Both the position numbers and the translations under genes were made by a program. Shown one piece after another: positions 26,691-33,813 of a stretch of DNA of 40,746 nucleotides. Under the pieces are notes generated by a model, which did not search any database, had not been told where the DNA came from, and saw nothing but the letters and a program-made list of their open reading frames with translations. This DNA comes from Candidatus Eisenbacteria bacterium (GTDB taxonomy: Bacteria > Eisenbacteria > RBG-16-71-46), in contig JABFRW010000094.1 of NCBI GenBank assembly GCA_013140805.1, positions 1-40,746 of the forward strand, read 5' to 3'. Every line of letters starts with the position of its first letter. Within the stretch, counting starts at the first letter, position 1.

Positions 26691-27461
26691 ATGGCTCCGC
26701 GAAACTTGCGCGTCACCGCGCTGATTCCTGCATTCGACGCGGCGGCCCATCTCGGCGGTGTCCTCATGGGTCTCGCGGCGCTGGAAGTGCCGATCGAGAT
26801 CCTGGTGGTGGACGATGGTTCGCGCGATGCCACCGCGGAGGTGGCGCGCCAACACCGCGTCCCGGTGCTCCAATTCGCCGCCAATCGAGGCAAGGGTCAC
26901 GCGCTCATCGCGGGCTTCGAGGCGCTCAAGCACTGCGACGCGGTGATCACGCTGGATGCGGACGGTCAGCATCCTCCCGAGTGTGTGCCGGCGCTGATCG
27001 CCGCCGCAGAATCGGGAGCAGACGTGGTGCTGGGGAGTCGGCAGTTCGGTGCCGGGATGCCGCCCCTGCGGCGCTTCGCCAACCACTGGAGCTCGGCCTG
27101 GTCGAGCGCGATCGCAGGAGCGCGCATCTCGGACAGCCAGTGCGGCTATCGATTGTATCGACGCGAAGTGCTCGAAGCCGTGCCGGTGACTCCGGGACGC
27201 TACGAAATCGAAACCGAGATGGCGATCCGCGCGGCGATGCTGGGATTTCGCGTCGTGGAGGTCACGGTGCCGACGGTGTATGGCGAGGAGAAGAGCGGCA
27301 TTCGACTCACGCGTGACGTACCGCGCATCATCGGCACCATGGCGCGATTGACGGTCGAGCGCTGGCTGCCGCCGATCTCGATGCGTTCCGCGCGCCGCCG
27401 TGTCGCGGCGGTTCCGCGAGGCGAAGCGCCTCGCACGCCGAACGCCGGGGCCGGGTTGTGA
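26691..27461 (+). CDS. Family 2 glycosyltransferase (polyprenyl-phosphate sugar synthase type)
   Basis: 256 residues from ATG 26691 (GAGG 5 bases upstream); ATG 26661 is an alternative. The GT-A fold starts VTALIPAFDAAAHL, with the nucleotide-binding VVDDGSRDAT, the metal-binding DADGQHPPE and a later ISDSQCGYRLYRREV and GRYEIETEMAIRA. This resembles dolichol/polyprenyl-phosphate mannose or glucose synthases that lack membrane helices. It could make the lipid-linked donor for a GT-C enzyme such as the one at 10508-11854, but that pairing is an inference. Its stop overlaps surE by four bases. Confidence 0.88.
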   Translation: MAPRNLRVTALIPAFDAAAHLGGVLMGLAALEVPIEILVVDDGSRDATAEVARQHRVPVLQFAANRGKGHALIAGFEALKHCDAVITLDADGQHPPECVPALIAAAESGADVVLGSRQFGAGMPPLRRFANHWSSAWSSAIAGARISDSQCGYRLYRREVLEAVPVTPGRYEIETEMAIRAAMLGFRVVEVTVPTVYGEEKSGIRLTRDVPRIIGTMARLTVERWLPPISMRSARRRVAAVPRGEAPRTPNAGAGL

Positions 27462-28204
27462 GGATCCTGATCACGAACGACGACGGCATTCACGCTCCGG
27501 CACTCGAGGCCTTGCATCGCGAGTTCGCGCCGCTCGGAGAGGTCGTGGTGGTGGTGCCGGACCGCGATCAGAGCGCCACCTCTCATTCACTCACGCTGCA
27601 TCGTCCACTGCGCATTCGTGAGGTACGGCCGGGTTGGTTCAGCGTCGATGGAACCCCGACCGACTGCGTGCTGATCGCGTATCACGGGTTGCTCGAGCAT
27701 CCGCCCGAGATGGTCGTGTCGGGGATCAACCACGGCCCGAACATGGGCGAGGATGTCTTCTATTCGGGCACCGTGTCGGCGGCGATCGAGGGAGCAATGC
27801 AGGGATCGCTTGCGATTGCCGCTTCGCTGGTAACGCGCGAGCCCTCGGATTTCGTCGCGCCCGCGCGATTCGTTCGACGCGTGACGCAGGAGGCGATCGC
27901 GCGGGGATTCGGCGGCAAGCGAGTGCTCAACGTGAACATTCCATTTCGACCGTGGGACGAAGTGAAGGGCGTCAAACTGACGCGGCTGGGCACCCGCGTT
28001 TACAGCGATACGCTGATTCGAAAGGAGGATCCGCGTGGTCGGCCGTACTACTGGATCGGCGGGCTCGATCCGGTGTGGCAACCGGTCGAGGGCACCGACT
28101 TTCACGCGGTCCACGAGGGCTACGTTTCGGTGACGCCTCTGGCCATGGATCTCACCGACGTGGCTGCGCTGGCGGGTATGGACTCATGGCAGCTGACGCC
28201 ATGA
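27458..28204 (+). CDS. surE: 5'/3'-nucleotidase SurE
   Basis: 248 residues, GTG start in the overlap GTGA with the preceding glycosyltransferase. The metal site begins RILITNDDGIHAPAL; VVPDRDQSATSHSLT (Ser and Asn region), VDGTPTDCV and SGINHGPNMGEDVFYSGTV complete the family signatures. SurE dephosphorylates nucleoside monophosphates and short polyphosphates with a divalent metal. Its TGA overlaps the pcm start, the same surE-pcm order as in enterobacteria. Confidence 0.97.
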   Translation: MRILITNDDGIHAPALEALHREFAPLGEVVVVVPDRDQSATSHSLTLHRPLRIREVRPGWFSVDGTPTDCVLIAYHGLLEHPPEMVVSGINHGPNMGEDVFYSGTVSAAIEGAMQGSLAIAASLVTREPSDFVAPARFVRRVTQEAIARGFGGKRVLNVNIPFRPWDEVKGVKLTRLGTRVYSDTLIRKEDPRGRPYYWIGGLDPVWQPVEGTDFHAVHEGYVSVTPLAMDLTDVAALAGMDSWQLTP

Positions 28205-28893
28205 TGCGCGACGGCGGGCCCGACTTCGAGGTCGCCCGCCGGCGCATGGTCGACGAACAGCTCGTGGCTCGCGGTATTCGCGACCGTCGGGTGCTCGACG
28301 CCATGTCCGAGGTTCCGCGCCATCCGTTCATCGACCCGAGTTTGTGGCCTCGAGCGTACGGTGACCACGCGTTGCCGACGGCTTCGGGTCAGACCATTTC
28401 GCAGCCGTTCATCATCGCGCGAATGTTGGAACTGGCGGCGATCGAAGCGGGCAATCGAGTCCTCGAGGTCGGGACGGGCAGCGGGTACCAGACTGCATTG
28501 CTGTCTCGACTCGCGGAGCGCGTGCTCAGCATCGAGCGGGTCGCGAACCTGGTGCGCGCAGCGCAGTCCCGGCTGGATCGCCTGGGAGTGCGCAACGTCG
28601 CGCTTCGACAGGGGGACGGCTCGCTCGGTTGGCAGGAGTTCGCACCCTATGCTAGGGTCCTTGTCGCCGCGGCGGCACCTCGAGTCCCGGATGCGCTTTT
28701 CACGCAGCTGGACGAGCGGGGTGTTCTCGTGATCCCGGTGGGGAGCGCCGAAGTTCAGACGCTGGAGGTCTGGCGCCGCACCGGAGAGGGGCGCTTGGTA
28801 CGCGCCGTTCACGGCGAGTGTCGGTTCGTGCCACTGATCGGACATGACGCCTGGAAACGGGCGCCGGACACGCGCAACGGCCTCACTACTTGA
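28201..28893 (+). CDS. pcm: Protein-L-isoaspartate O-methyltransferase
   Basis: 230 residues from ATG 28201, which overlaps the surE TGA as ATGA; ATG 28186 and 28204 are alternatives. Signatures: [45 protein letters not shown] with the substrate Ser/Thr loop, the AdoMet motif [15 protein letters not shown], and [20 protein letters not shown]. It methylates isoaspartyl residues in damaged proteins to start repair. The stop lies 6 bases before tRNA-Pro(CGG), which has no obvious promoter of its own. Confidence 0.96.
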   Translation: MMRDGGPDFEVARRRMVDEQLVARGIRDRRVLDAMSEVPRHPFIDPSLWPRAYGDHALPTASGQTISQPFIIARMLELAAIEAGNRVLEVGTGSGYQTALLSRLAERVLSIERVANLVRAAQSRLDRLGVRNVALRQGDGSLGWQEFAPYARVLVAAAAPRVPDALFTQLDERGVLVIPVGSAEVQTLEVWRRTGEGRLVRAVHGECRFVPLIGHDAWKRAPDTRNGLTT

Positions 28894-28899
28894 TTTTGT

Positions 28900-28976
<77 letters not shown>

Positions 28977-29034
28977 CTTGTTCGGCGCGGCGACCCTCGG
29001 GTTCGTCTGCGCCGATTTGATTTCGCGGCGGAGC

Positions 29035-29063
29035 TTGAACCTGCGCTGTGTCGAGCGCATCCT
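29035..29063 (+). promoter_or_regulatory. Possible acylphosphatase promoter
   Basis: TTGAAC (29035-29040), 17 bases, CATCCT (29058-29063). The -10 ends 12 bases before ATG 29076, again implying a very short leader. The -10 is weak (3 of 6 consensus bases), like that of mutL. Confidence 0.3.
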
Positions 29064-29075
29064 GCGGGCGTTATC

Positions 29076-29348
29076 ATGCCGTGTCTCCACGTGATCGTCC
29101 ATGGTCGCGTCCAGGGCGTCGGGTTTCGCTACTTCGCGCGGCATGAGGCGCGACAGCGGCGCCTCACGGGCTGGGTCCGCAACCGCCCGGATGGCACGGT
29201 CGAGGCGGCGGCGCGCGGCAGCGCGCCGGACCTCGAGCACTGGATCGCGGCGCTTCGCAGTGGGCCGCCAGCCGCGCGAGTCGACCGGATCGAGCGCGAC
29301 GAGAGGGAGATCGCCGGAGCCGACGACGAGTTTGCAATCGTCGACTGA
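29076..29348 (+). CDS. acyP: Acylphosphatase
   Basis: 90 residues, the full family length. VHGRVQGVGFRYFAR carries the phosphate-binding loop and catalytic Arg, and LTGWVRNRPDGTVEA the catalytic Asn. It hydrolyses carboxyl-phosphate bonds of small acyl phosphates. PlsY in this window uses acyl phosphate, but a link is speculative. GTG 29091 is a possible alternative start. The sigma-factor gene begins 13 bases after its stop, so they are probably co-transcribed. Confidence 0.95.
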   Translation: MPCLHVIVHGRVQGVGFRYFARHEARQRRLTGWVRNRPDGTVEAAARGSAPDLEHWIAALRSGPPAARVDRIERDEREIAGADDEFAIVD

Positions 29349-29361
29349 GCGCCGCAATCGC

Positions 29362-30426
29362 ATGGAACGCGTTCGATTCCTGACCCGACTCGCGGAGACG
29401 CTGACCGCCGCCCGTGCGGGCGGCGGTCTCGCGATCTCGGAATACGAGTCCCTGCTTCTCGACCCGGACTTCGACGAACGCGATTTCGCCGCCTTCCGCG
29501 AACAAGCCGCAACGCTCGGGATCGCGCTACCCGAAGCGGAGATCGCGGTGTCGGGTTCGAGCGACCTGCGCGCTGCCCCGGGAGAGGCCGACCGGGATCT
29601 GCTCGACCTCTACCTGAACGAGATCGGGCGGATTCCGTTGCTGCCGCACGAAGAGCTGTTGGAAGTGTCGAGAAGGGCTCGCGGTGGCGACGAGCTGGCG
29701 CGCAAGCGAGTCATCCTCTCGAATCTCCGCCTGGTGGTGCACCTGGCGCGAGGCTATCGCGGCCGCGGACTGCCGATGCTCGACCTGATCGAAGAGGGCA
29801 ACCTCGGGCTCATCCATGCCGCCGACCGCTTCGAACCCGAACGCGGGCTACACTTCAGCACCTATGCCGTGATCTGGATCCGGCAATCCATCCTGCGAGC
29901 GATTGCGGAACAGTCTCGAGCGGTTCGGATTCCGGTTCAGATGTTTCAGCAGGCCAGCCGTTACGTGCGTGTCGAACGACTATTGAGACACCGACTCGGC
30001 CGCGAACCGATCGCGGAAGAATTGGCGCGTGAGCTGGGCATCTCCGTCGGTCGTACCGAGCGTCTGGCAGCGCTGCTGGCAGGCTTTCGTTCGTTCGACG
30101 ATGGCTCTGCGGCCGCAGCCTTCGATCGCCTGACGCTCGAAGACCTGGGCGATCCCCCGGCGTCGGTCGAACGATTGATCGAACTACAGCTCGAGCACGA
30201 GAAGATCGATCGTCTGCTGCGATCGTTGAGTCAGCGGGAGGAGCAGGTTCTGCGCATCCGATTCGGATTCCTCGACGGCGATGCACACACGCTCCAGCAG
30301 ACCGGCGAGCATTTCGGCATCTCGCGCGAGCGCGTGAGACAGATCGAGGCGCGCGCGCTCGACAAGCTCCGCAAAGCAATCGAGTACGCCGAGTTGCATC
30401 ACGGCGCGGGCACTCTTCACCACTAG
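29362..30426 (+). CDS. RNA polymerase sigma factor, RpoD/RpoS family
   Basis: 354 residues from ATG 29362; the open frame upstream is shadow of acylphosphatase. The first ~65 residues weakly resemble region 1.1. Region 1.2 is DLLDLYLNEIGRIPLLPHEE; region 2 includes RKRVILSNLRLVVHLARGYR, GLPMLDLIEEGNLGLI and FSTYAVIWIRQSILRAIAEQ; region 3 follows; region 4 ends HFGISRERVRQIEARALDKL. In region 2.4 the Gln contacting the -10 is kept (Q175) but the usual Thr three residues later is Leu (L178), as in Bacteroidota primary sigma factors. Size is between RpoS (330) and RpoD (>500). Its place after surE-pcm suggests an RpoS-like stress factor, but a compact primary factor cannot be excluded. Confidence 0.9.
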   Translation: MERVRFLTRLAETLTAARAGGGLAISEYESLLLDPDFDERDFAAFREQAATLGIALPEAEIAVSGSSDLRAAPGEADRDLLDLYLNEIGRIPLLPHEELLEVSRRARGGDELARKRVILSNLRLVVHLARGYRGRGLPMLDLIEEGNLGLIHAADRFEPERGLHFSTYAVIWIRQSILRAIAEQSRAVRIPVQMFQQASRYVRVERLLRHRLGREPIAEELARELGISVGRTERLAALLAGFRSFDDGSAAAAFDRLTLEDLGDPPASVERLIELQLEHEKIDRLLRSLSQREEQVLRIRFGFLDGDAHTLQQTGEHFGISRERVRQIEARALDKLRKAIEYAELHHGAGTLHH

Positions 30427-30445
30427 CGCGAGGAGCGAAGTCCAG

Positions 30446-30976
30446 ATGGACACCGAAGTCGAGCTGCGGTCGTACGTCCGCGACGTCCCGAATTTCCCAA
30501 GGCCCGGCATCCTCTTCAAGGACATCACTCCGCTGCTCGCCAGCCCGCGCGCTTTCGCGAACTGCATTCGTCGGCTCGCCGGCCGAGTCGAGCGGCCCGC
30601 GGCGGTTGTCGCGATCGAGTCCCGCGGGTTTCTCTTCGGCGCGGGGCTGTCGTTGCACTGGGGCGTGCCGCTGGTCCTGGCGCGAAAGTTCGGCAAGCTT
30701 CCGGGTCCCACCGTGCGGCAGGTCTATTCGCTCGAGTACGGGGAGGACACGTTGGAACTCCATCAGGACTCGCTGGAATCCGGTCAGGCGGTGGTGATCG
30801 TCGATGATCTCCTCGCGACCGGTGGCACTGCGGCGGCGACCGCCGAACTGGCTCGGCAACTCGGAGCCACCGTGTCGGCGTGTCTGTTCGTGATCGAGCT
30901 CAGCGGGCTCGGTGGACGCGAGCGACTTGCGGAGTATCCCGTCGAGGCACTTCTCGCCTACGAAGTCAGCGAGTAG
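30446..30976 (+). CDS. apt: Adenine phosphoribosyltransferase
   Basis: 176 residues. It forms AMP from adenine and PRPP. Signatures: LRSYVRDVPNFPRPGILFKD, IESRGFLFGAGLS, LARKFGKLPGPT and the PRPP loop VVIVDDLLATGGTA. A GAGGAG ribosome site sits about 10 bases before ATG. It follows the sigma factor by 19 bases. The last 11 bases overlap the 3' end of the opposing EamA gene, so the two transcripts converge without a visible terminator. Confidence 0.96.
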   Translation: MDTEVELRSYVRDVPNFPRPGILFKDITPLLASPRAFANCIRRLAGRVERPAAVVAIESRGFLFGAGLSLHWGVPLVLARKFGKLPGPTVRQVYSLEYGEDTLELHQDSLESGQAVVIVDDLLATGGTAAATAELARQLGATVSACLFVIELSGLGGRERLAEYPVEALLAYEVSE

Positions 30977-31868
30977 TCGCGCCTCTCGGACCCTTCACGA
31001 GGCCGAGCCCGAGGAGTACGCCCGCCAGCACGATGGCAGCTCCGAGCAGTGTGAGGGGCCCGAGTCGTTCATGCCTCACGAGCGCACCCAGTGAGAGCGC
31101 GATGAGTGGGGTGAGTACTGCCATGAAGCTGACGCGGGAGACCTCCCAGCGATTCACGAGCCACGCCCACAGAACGAACGCTCCGACTGATCCGGCGATC
31201 GCCAGATAGAGCACGGAGAGCCACGCCGTGGTCGTGCCCGGCAGCGTCCGGGATTCGCCGCATGAGACGCTGAGTGCAATGCACACCACCGCCCCGACCA
31301 GCGCGCCGACGGCATTGGCCGCGATCGGCGATTGGCGAGGTCCGCTCTTGAGCACCAGGCTGCCGAGAACGGCGGCGATCGTCGCCCCGAACACCGCGAG
31401 CATCGGGAGGATGCCGGCTCCGCGCAGCTCACTCGAGAACACCACGGCGATTCCCGCGAGCGAGACCAGTCCGCCGATGAGTCGTAGCGGGGAGAGGCGT
31501 TCGACTCCAAACGCGGCTGCGAGCAGCGCTCCGCTGACCGGAATGGTCGCGAAGATCACGGCGGTCAGCCCGCTCGGGACCGCCAGTTCCCCCCAGTAGA
31601 GCAACGGAAAGTTGACCCCGAACTGAAGCAGTCCAAATCCGACCGCGGCCGTGCGAGCCGCGCCTCCCGGCAGGCGCTCGCGCCGTACCGCGAGAATTGC
31701 GAACAGAATGGCCGCGGCAATCGACAGTCGCAGGGCTGCCGCCCACATCGGGGGCAGCGAATCGTGCCCGATGCGAATGAAGAGAAAAGTGCTGCCCCAG
31801 ATCAGCGTGCAGCCCACGAAGGCGGCGACGCTCGATGCTTCGATCGGACGAGTCGATGAAGTGTCCAT
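30966..31868 (-). CDS. EamA/DMT-family transporter
   Basis: 300 residues from ATG 31868; the frame extends to 32012 but the conserved N-terminus begins MDTSSTRPIEASSVAAFVGC, then TLIWGSTFLFIRIG. Ten predicted membrane helices in two EamA repeats (first ~10-135, second ~145-285), with LRLSIAAAILFAIL and LLGAAIVLAGVLLGLGLVKG as typical ends of the repeats. Drug/metabolite transporters export amino acids, nucleotide derivatives or similar small molecules; the substrate is not readable. It is divergent from the lipoprotein gene (130 bases between starts) and convergent with apt. Confidence 0.92.
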   Translation of the reverse strand: MDTSSTRPIEASSVAAFVGCTLIWGSTFLFIRIGHDSLPPMWAAALRLSIAAAILFAILAVRRERLPGGAARTAAVGFGLLQFGVNFPLLYWGELAVPSGLTAVIFATIPVSGALLAAAFGVERLSPLRLIGGLVSLAGIAVVFSSELRGAGILPMLAVFGATIAAVLGSLVLKSGPRQSPIAANAVGALVGAVVCIALSVSCGESRTLPGTTTAWLSVLYLAIAGSVGAFVLWAWLVNRWEVSRVSFMAVLTPLIALSLGALVRHERLGPLTLLGAAIVLAGVLLGLGLVKGPRGATTR

Positions 31869-31997
31869 GACTGCATCTTGCCACAGCCCCGCGGTGCGAT
31901 CCGGGTGCAGACTTTCCGCTGAGGAATTGGCCACGAGCGGCCGAAAACCATGGAGCCCAACCAACGCAATCACCAAACGGCTGTAAACGGGAGTCGC

Positions 31998-32552
31998 ATG
32001 CGCATCCGACATCGAATCTGGCCGGGACTGACGCTCGTCCTGATGCTCCTGGTCTGCAGCTGCACGAGCAATGGGCAGCGCATCGTCCTTGCGAGTGCCG
32101 CGGCGACCGATGCGGACGCCAGTGAGATTCGACGGATGCTCGAGTCGGAACCATTTCGACCGAGCGGAAAGCCGGGCCAGCGTCTACACGAAGCGCTCGA
32201 GTGGCGACTCGAGGGCGGTGCGCACGTCACGGGACGCTTCTTCGACGGGAAGCTGCGTTCGCTCACCGCTCAATTTCCAGATCCGTCGCAGCTTCCCACC
32301 ACCGACGCTCTTGCGGGGACGCGCGTGCACCCCGGGATGACCGTCGATGAACTCGATCGGGTCCTCGGCTCGCCAGGGTTTCTCGAGCGCTACTCCATTG
32401 CGCTCAATCGCAGGCGCACGCATCGGCCGGTCGAAGTCGAGGGTCGAGTGTGGTTGCTCGATTCCATCGGAGCCGAGGCTGGGCAGCGATTGACCGTGTT
32501 GATCGAATCGGGCCGGGTTCGAAAGTTCGCGATCACGCCGATCGGCGCTTGA
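31998..32552 (+). CDS. Putative lipoprotein
   Basis: 184 residues from ATG 31998, with CGGGAG 5 bases upstream; an in-frame ATG at 31950 would bury the signal peptide. The N-terminus is a lipoprotein signal (RIRHRIWPGLTLVLMLLVCS) with lipobox VCSC, the acylated Cys at about residue 22, then TSNGQ. The mature part has ALEWRLEGGAHVTGRFFDGK and later HPGMTVDELDRVLGSPGF, which resembles the BamE/SmpA-like 'GMT..EV...LG.P' pattern, so a small BamE-like fold is possible. No function is assigned. A hairpin lies 40 bases after the stop. Confidence 0.75.
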   Translation: MRIRHRIWPGLTLVLMLLVCSCTSNGQRIVLASAAATDADASEIRRMLESEPFRPSGKPGQRLHEALEWRLEGGAHVTGRFFDGKLRSLTAQFPDPSQLPTTDALAGTRVHPGMTVDELDRVLGSPGFLERYSIALNRRRTHRPVEVEGRVWLLDSIGAEAGQRLTVLIESGRVRKFAITPIGA

Positions 32553-32591
32553 GCGGCGGTTCGCGCCGTGAGCGTGGGCCAGTCGCAACGA

Positions 32592-32621
32592 GCGGGGCGC
32601 CCCTGAGTCCGAGCGCCCCGC
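32592..32621. terminator. Convergent hairpin terminator
   Basis: A perfect 9-bp G/C stem, GCGGGGCGC (32592-32600) with GCGCCCCGC (32613-32621), and a 12-base loop. It sits between two convergent genes, so it may stop both. No T-run follows, so this is less certain than the hairpin at 13817. Confidence 0.5.
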
Positions 32622-32647
32622 CGCGTGCATCCGTTACCGCGTGAACC

Positions 32648-33517
32648 CTACGTCGTGAGAATCACGACGTGTTTGACCTTTCGGAATGCCGACGGATCCT
32701 TGATCCGCAGCTCGGTCTGGTTGCCGACCGTCAGCAGCTCGTAGCTGCCGACCGGCTGGGCGCTCAGCACCTGGACCTTTGCCGCTGGAATCTGAATCAC
32801 CGTCTGCTGATCGGTGTCGATCGGAGTGAAAAGGGTCTCGTTGACCTCGCCCGACGGCTTGAGCGTCTTGCCGAGGCCGAGCACACCGCCGGTCGACGCA
32901 ACGACGCCGGAAGTCGTGAGGTCCTTCCGATTGCCGATGAGGTAGTAGACCGTCCCGATCTCGCGACGCTTGTCTTCGATCGCCTGGGTCTGCTCGGCAA
33001 TCACCGTCTGGTCCTGAGCGACCGTGGTCTGGAGTCCGGTGACCTGCGTCTGAAGCTCGGTCACCCGCGATGTCAGCGACGCCACCAGTTCTTCCTTCTC
33101 GACCACGGACCGCTTGAGTCCGTCGACCATGCGCTGCATGCCGACGATTCGGACTCCACTCTTCTTCATGCCCGCTTCGAGGTCCGAGATCCGCGTCTTG
33201 GCGCGATCGATCCCGGCCTTCAGCACCGCGATGCGCCCGAGGATCTCGTTGCCCTGCGTCTGCGTCAGGTGTGTTTCCCCTTGAAGCTCGGCGGGGTTGA
33301 GAGTTCCCCCATGCCCGAACGCAATCGCGCCCAGGCTGTCCTGGATCTCGGCGATCGCATTGATGGACTGGGTGTAGCGGTTCTGCGCCTCGGCTTCGGT
33401 GGCCTGGAGCGTGGCGTAGTTTGCGGACGTCTGCTGATACTTCTGATAAAGCACAAACGTGGCGCCGAGCAGGGCAACGAACAGAGCCACGACGGCGATT
33501 CGAACCGGCTGGGACAT
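32648..33517 (-). CDS. Membrane-anchored coiled-coil protein
   Basis: 289 residues from ATG 33517, with AAGGAG 7 bases upstream; the frame opens earlier at 33577. One N-terminal membrane helix (about 5-24, RIAVVALFVALLGATFVLYQ) anchors it. Residues ~27-195 are Gln/Ala/Glu-rich heptad sequence without prolines, a long coiled coil (MQRMVDGLKRSVVEKEELVA, VTELQTQVTGLQTTVAQDQT). The last ~95 residues are a compact domain: VYYLIGNRKDLTTSGVV, LFTPIDTDQQTVIQIP, VLSAQPVGSYEL, ending KVKHVVILTT. I do not recognise the domain. A periplasmic spacer or tether is suggested by the layout. It faces the lipoprotein gene across a terminator. Confidence 0.7.
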   Translation of the reverse strand: MSQPVRIAVVALFVALLGATFVLYQKYQQTSANYATLQATEAEAQNRYTQSINAIAEIQDSLGAIAFGHGGTLNPAELQGETHLTQTQGNEILGRIAVLKAGIDRAKTRISDLEAGMKKSGVRIVGMQRMVDGLKRSVVEKEELVASLTSRVTELQTQVTGLQTTVAQDQTVIAEQTQAIEDKRREIGTVYYLIGNRKDLTTSGVVASTGGVLGLGKTLKPSGEVNETLFTPIDTDQQTVIQIPAAKVQVLSAQPVGSYELLTVGNQTELRIKDPSAFRKVKHVVILTT

Positions 33518-33813
33518 GAGATAGCTCCTTGGCTGAACGCCGCCGCGATGAATCGTCGCGATGGCGAAGTCGTGCATCTACCGACCGTCGTGGGGTTGAG
33601 GAGATCGGTCAGCCTTGGATGCGAAGCGAACGGACACCGAACGGGGTGGAGAGAGCCGGCGGCCGACGTGACGACCCGGGACCTTCCGGATCGGCTTCGT
33701 GCAACGAGTATCCACACAACACGACGCGAGGGGAAGGTGTCGCGAGGTTCCTTTGCGGTTCCCTGATGGTTCTCGAAGAGGTCAAGTAACCGGTTTCCAT
33801 CGCGCCTGAAACA
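33518..33813. other. Intergenic stretch without recognised gene
   Basis: These 296 bases hold the upstream region of the coiled-coil gene and the downstream region of glnS, both on the minus strand. A small inverted repeat CGCGA-TGAATCG-TCGCG lies near 33546-33562. Short open frames here have no family-like features or ribosome sites. No strong promoter was recognised. Confidence 0.4.

Noticed and set aside
33529-33789. 86-codon plus-strand frame between the coiled-coil gene and glnS
   Set aside because: No ribosome site, no motif and Arg-rich shadow-like composition.
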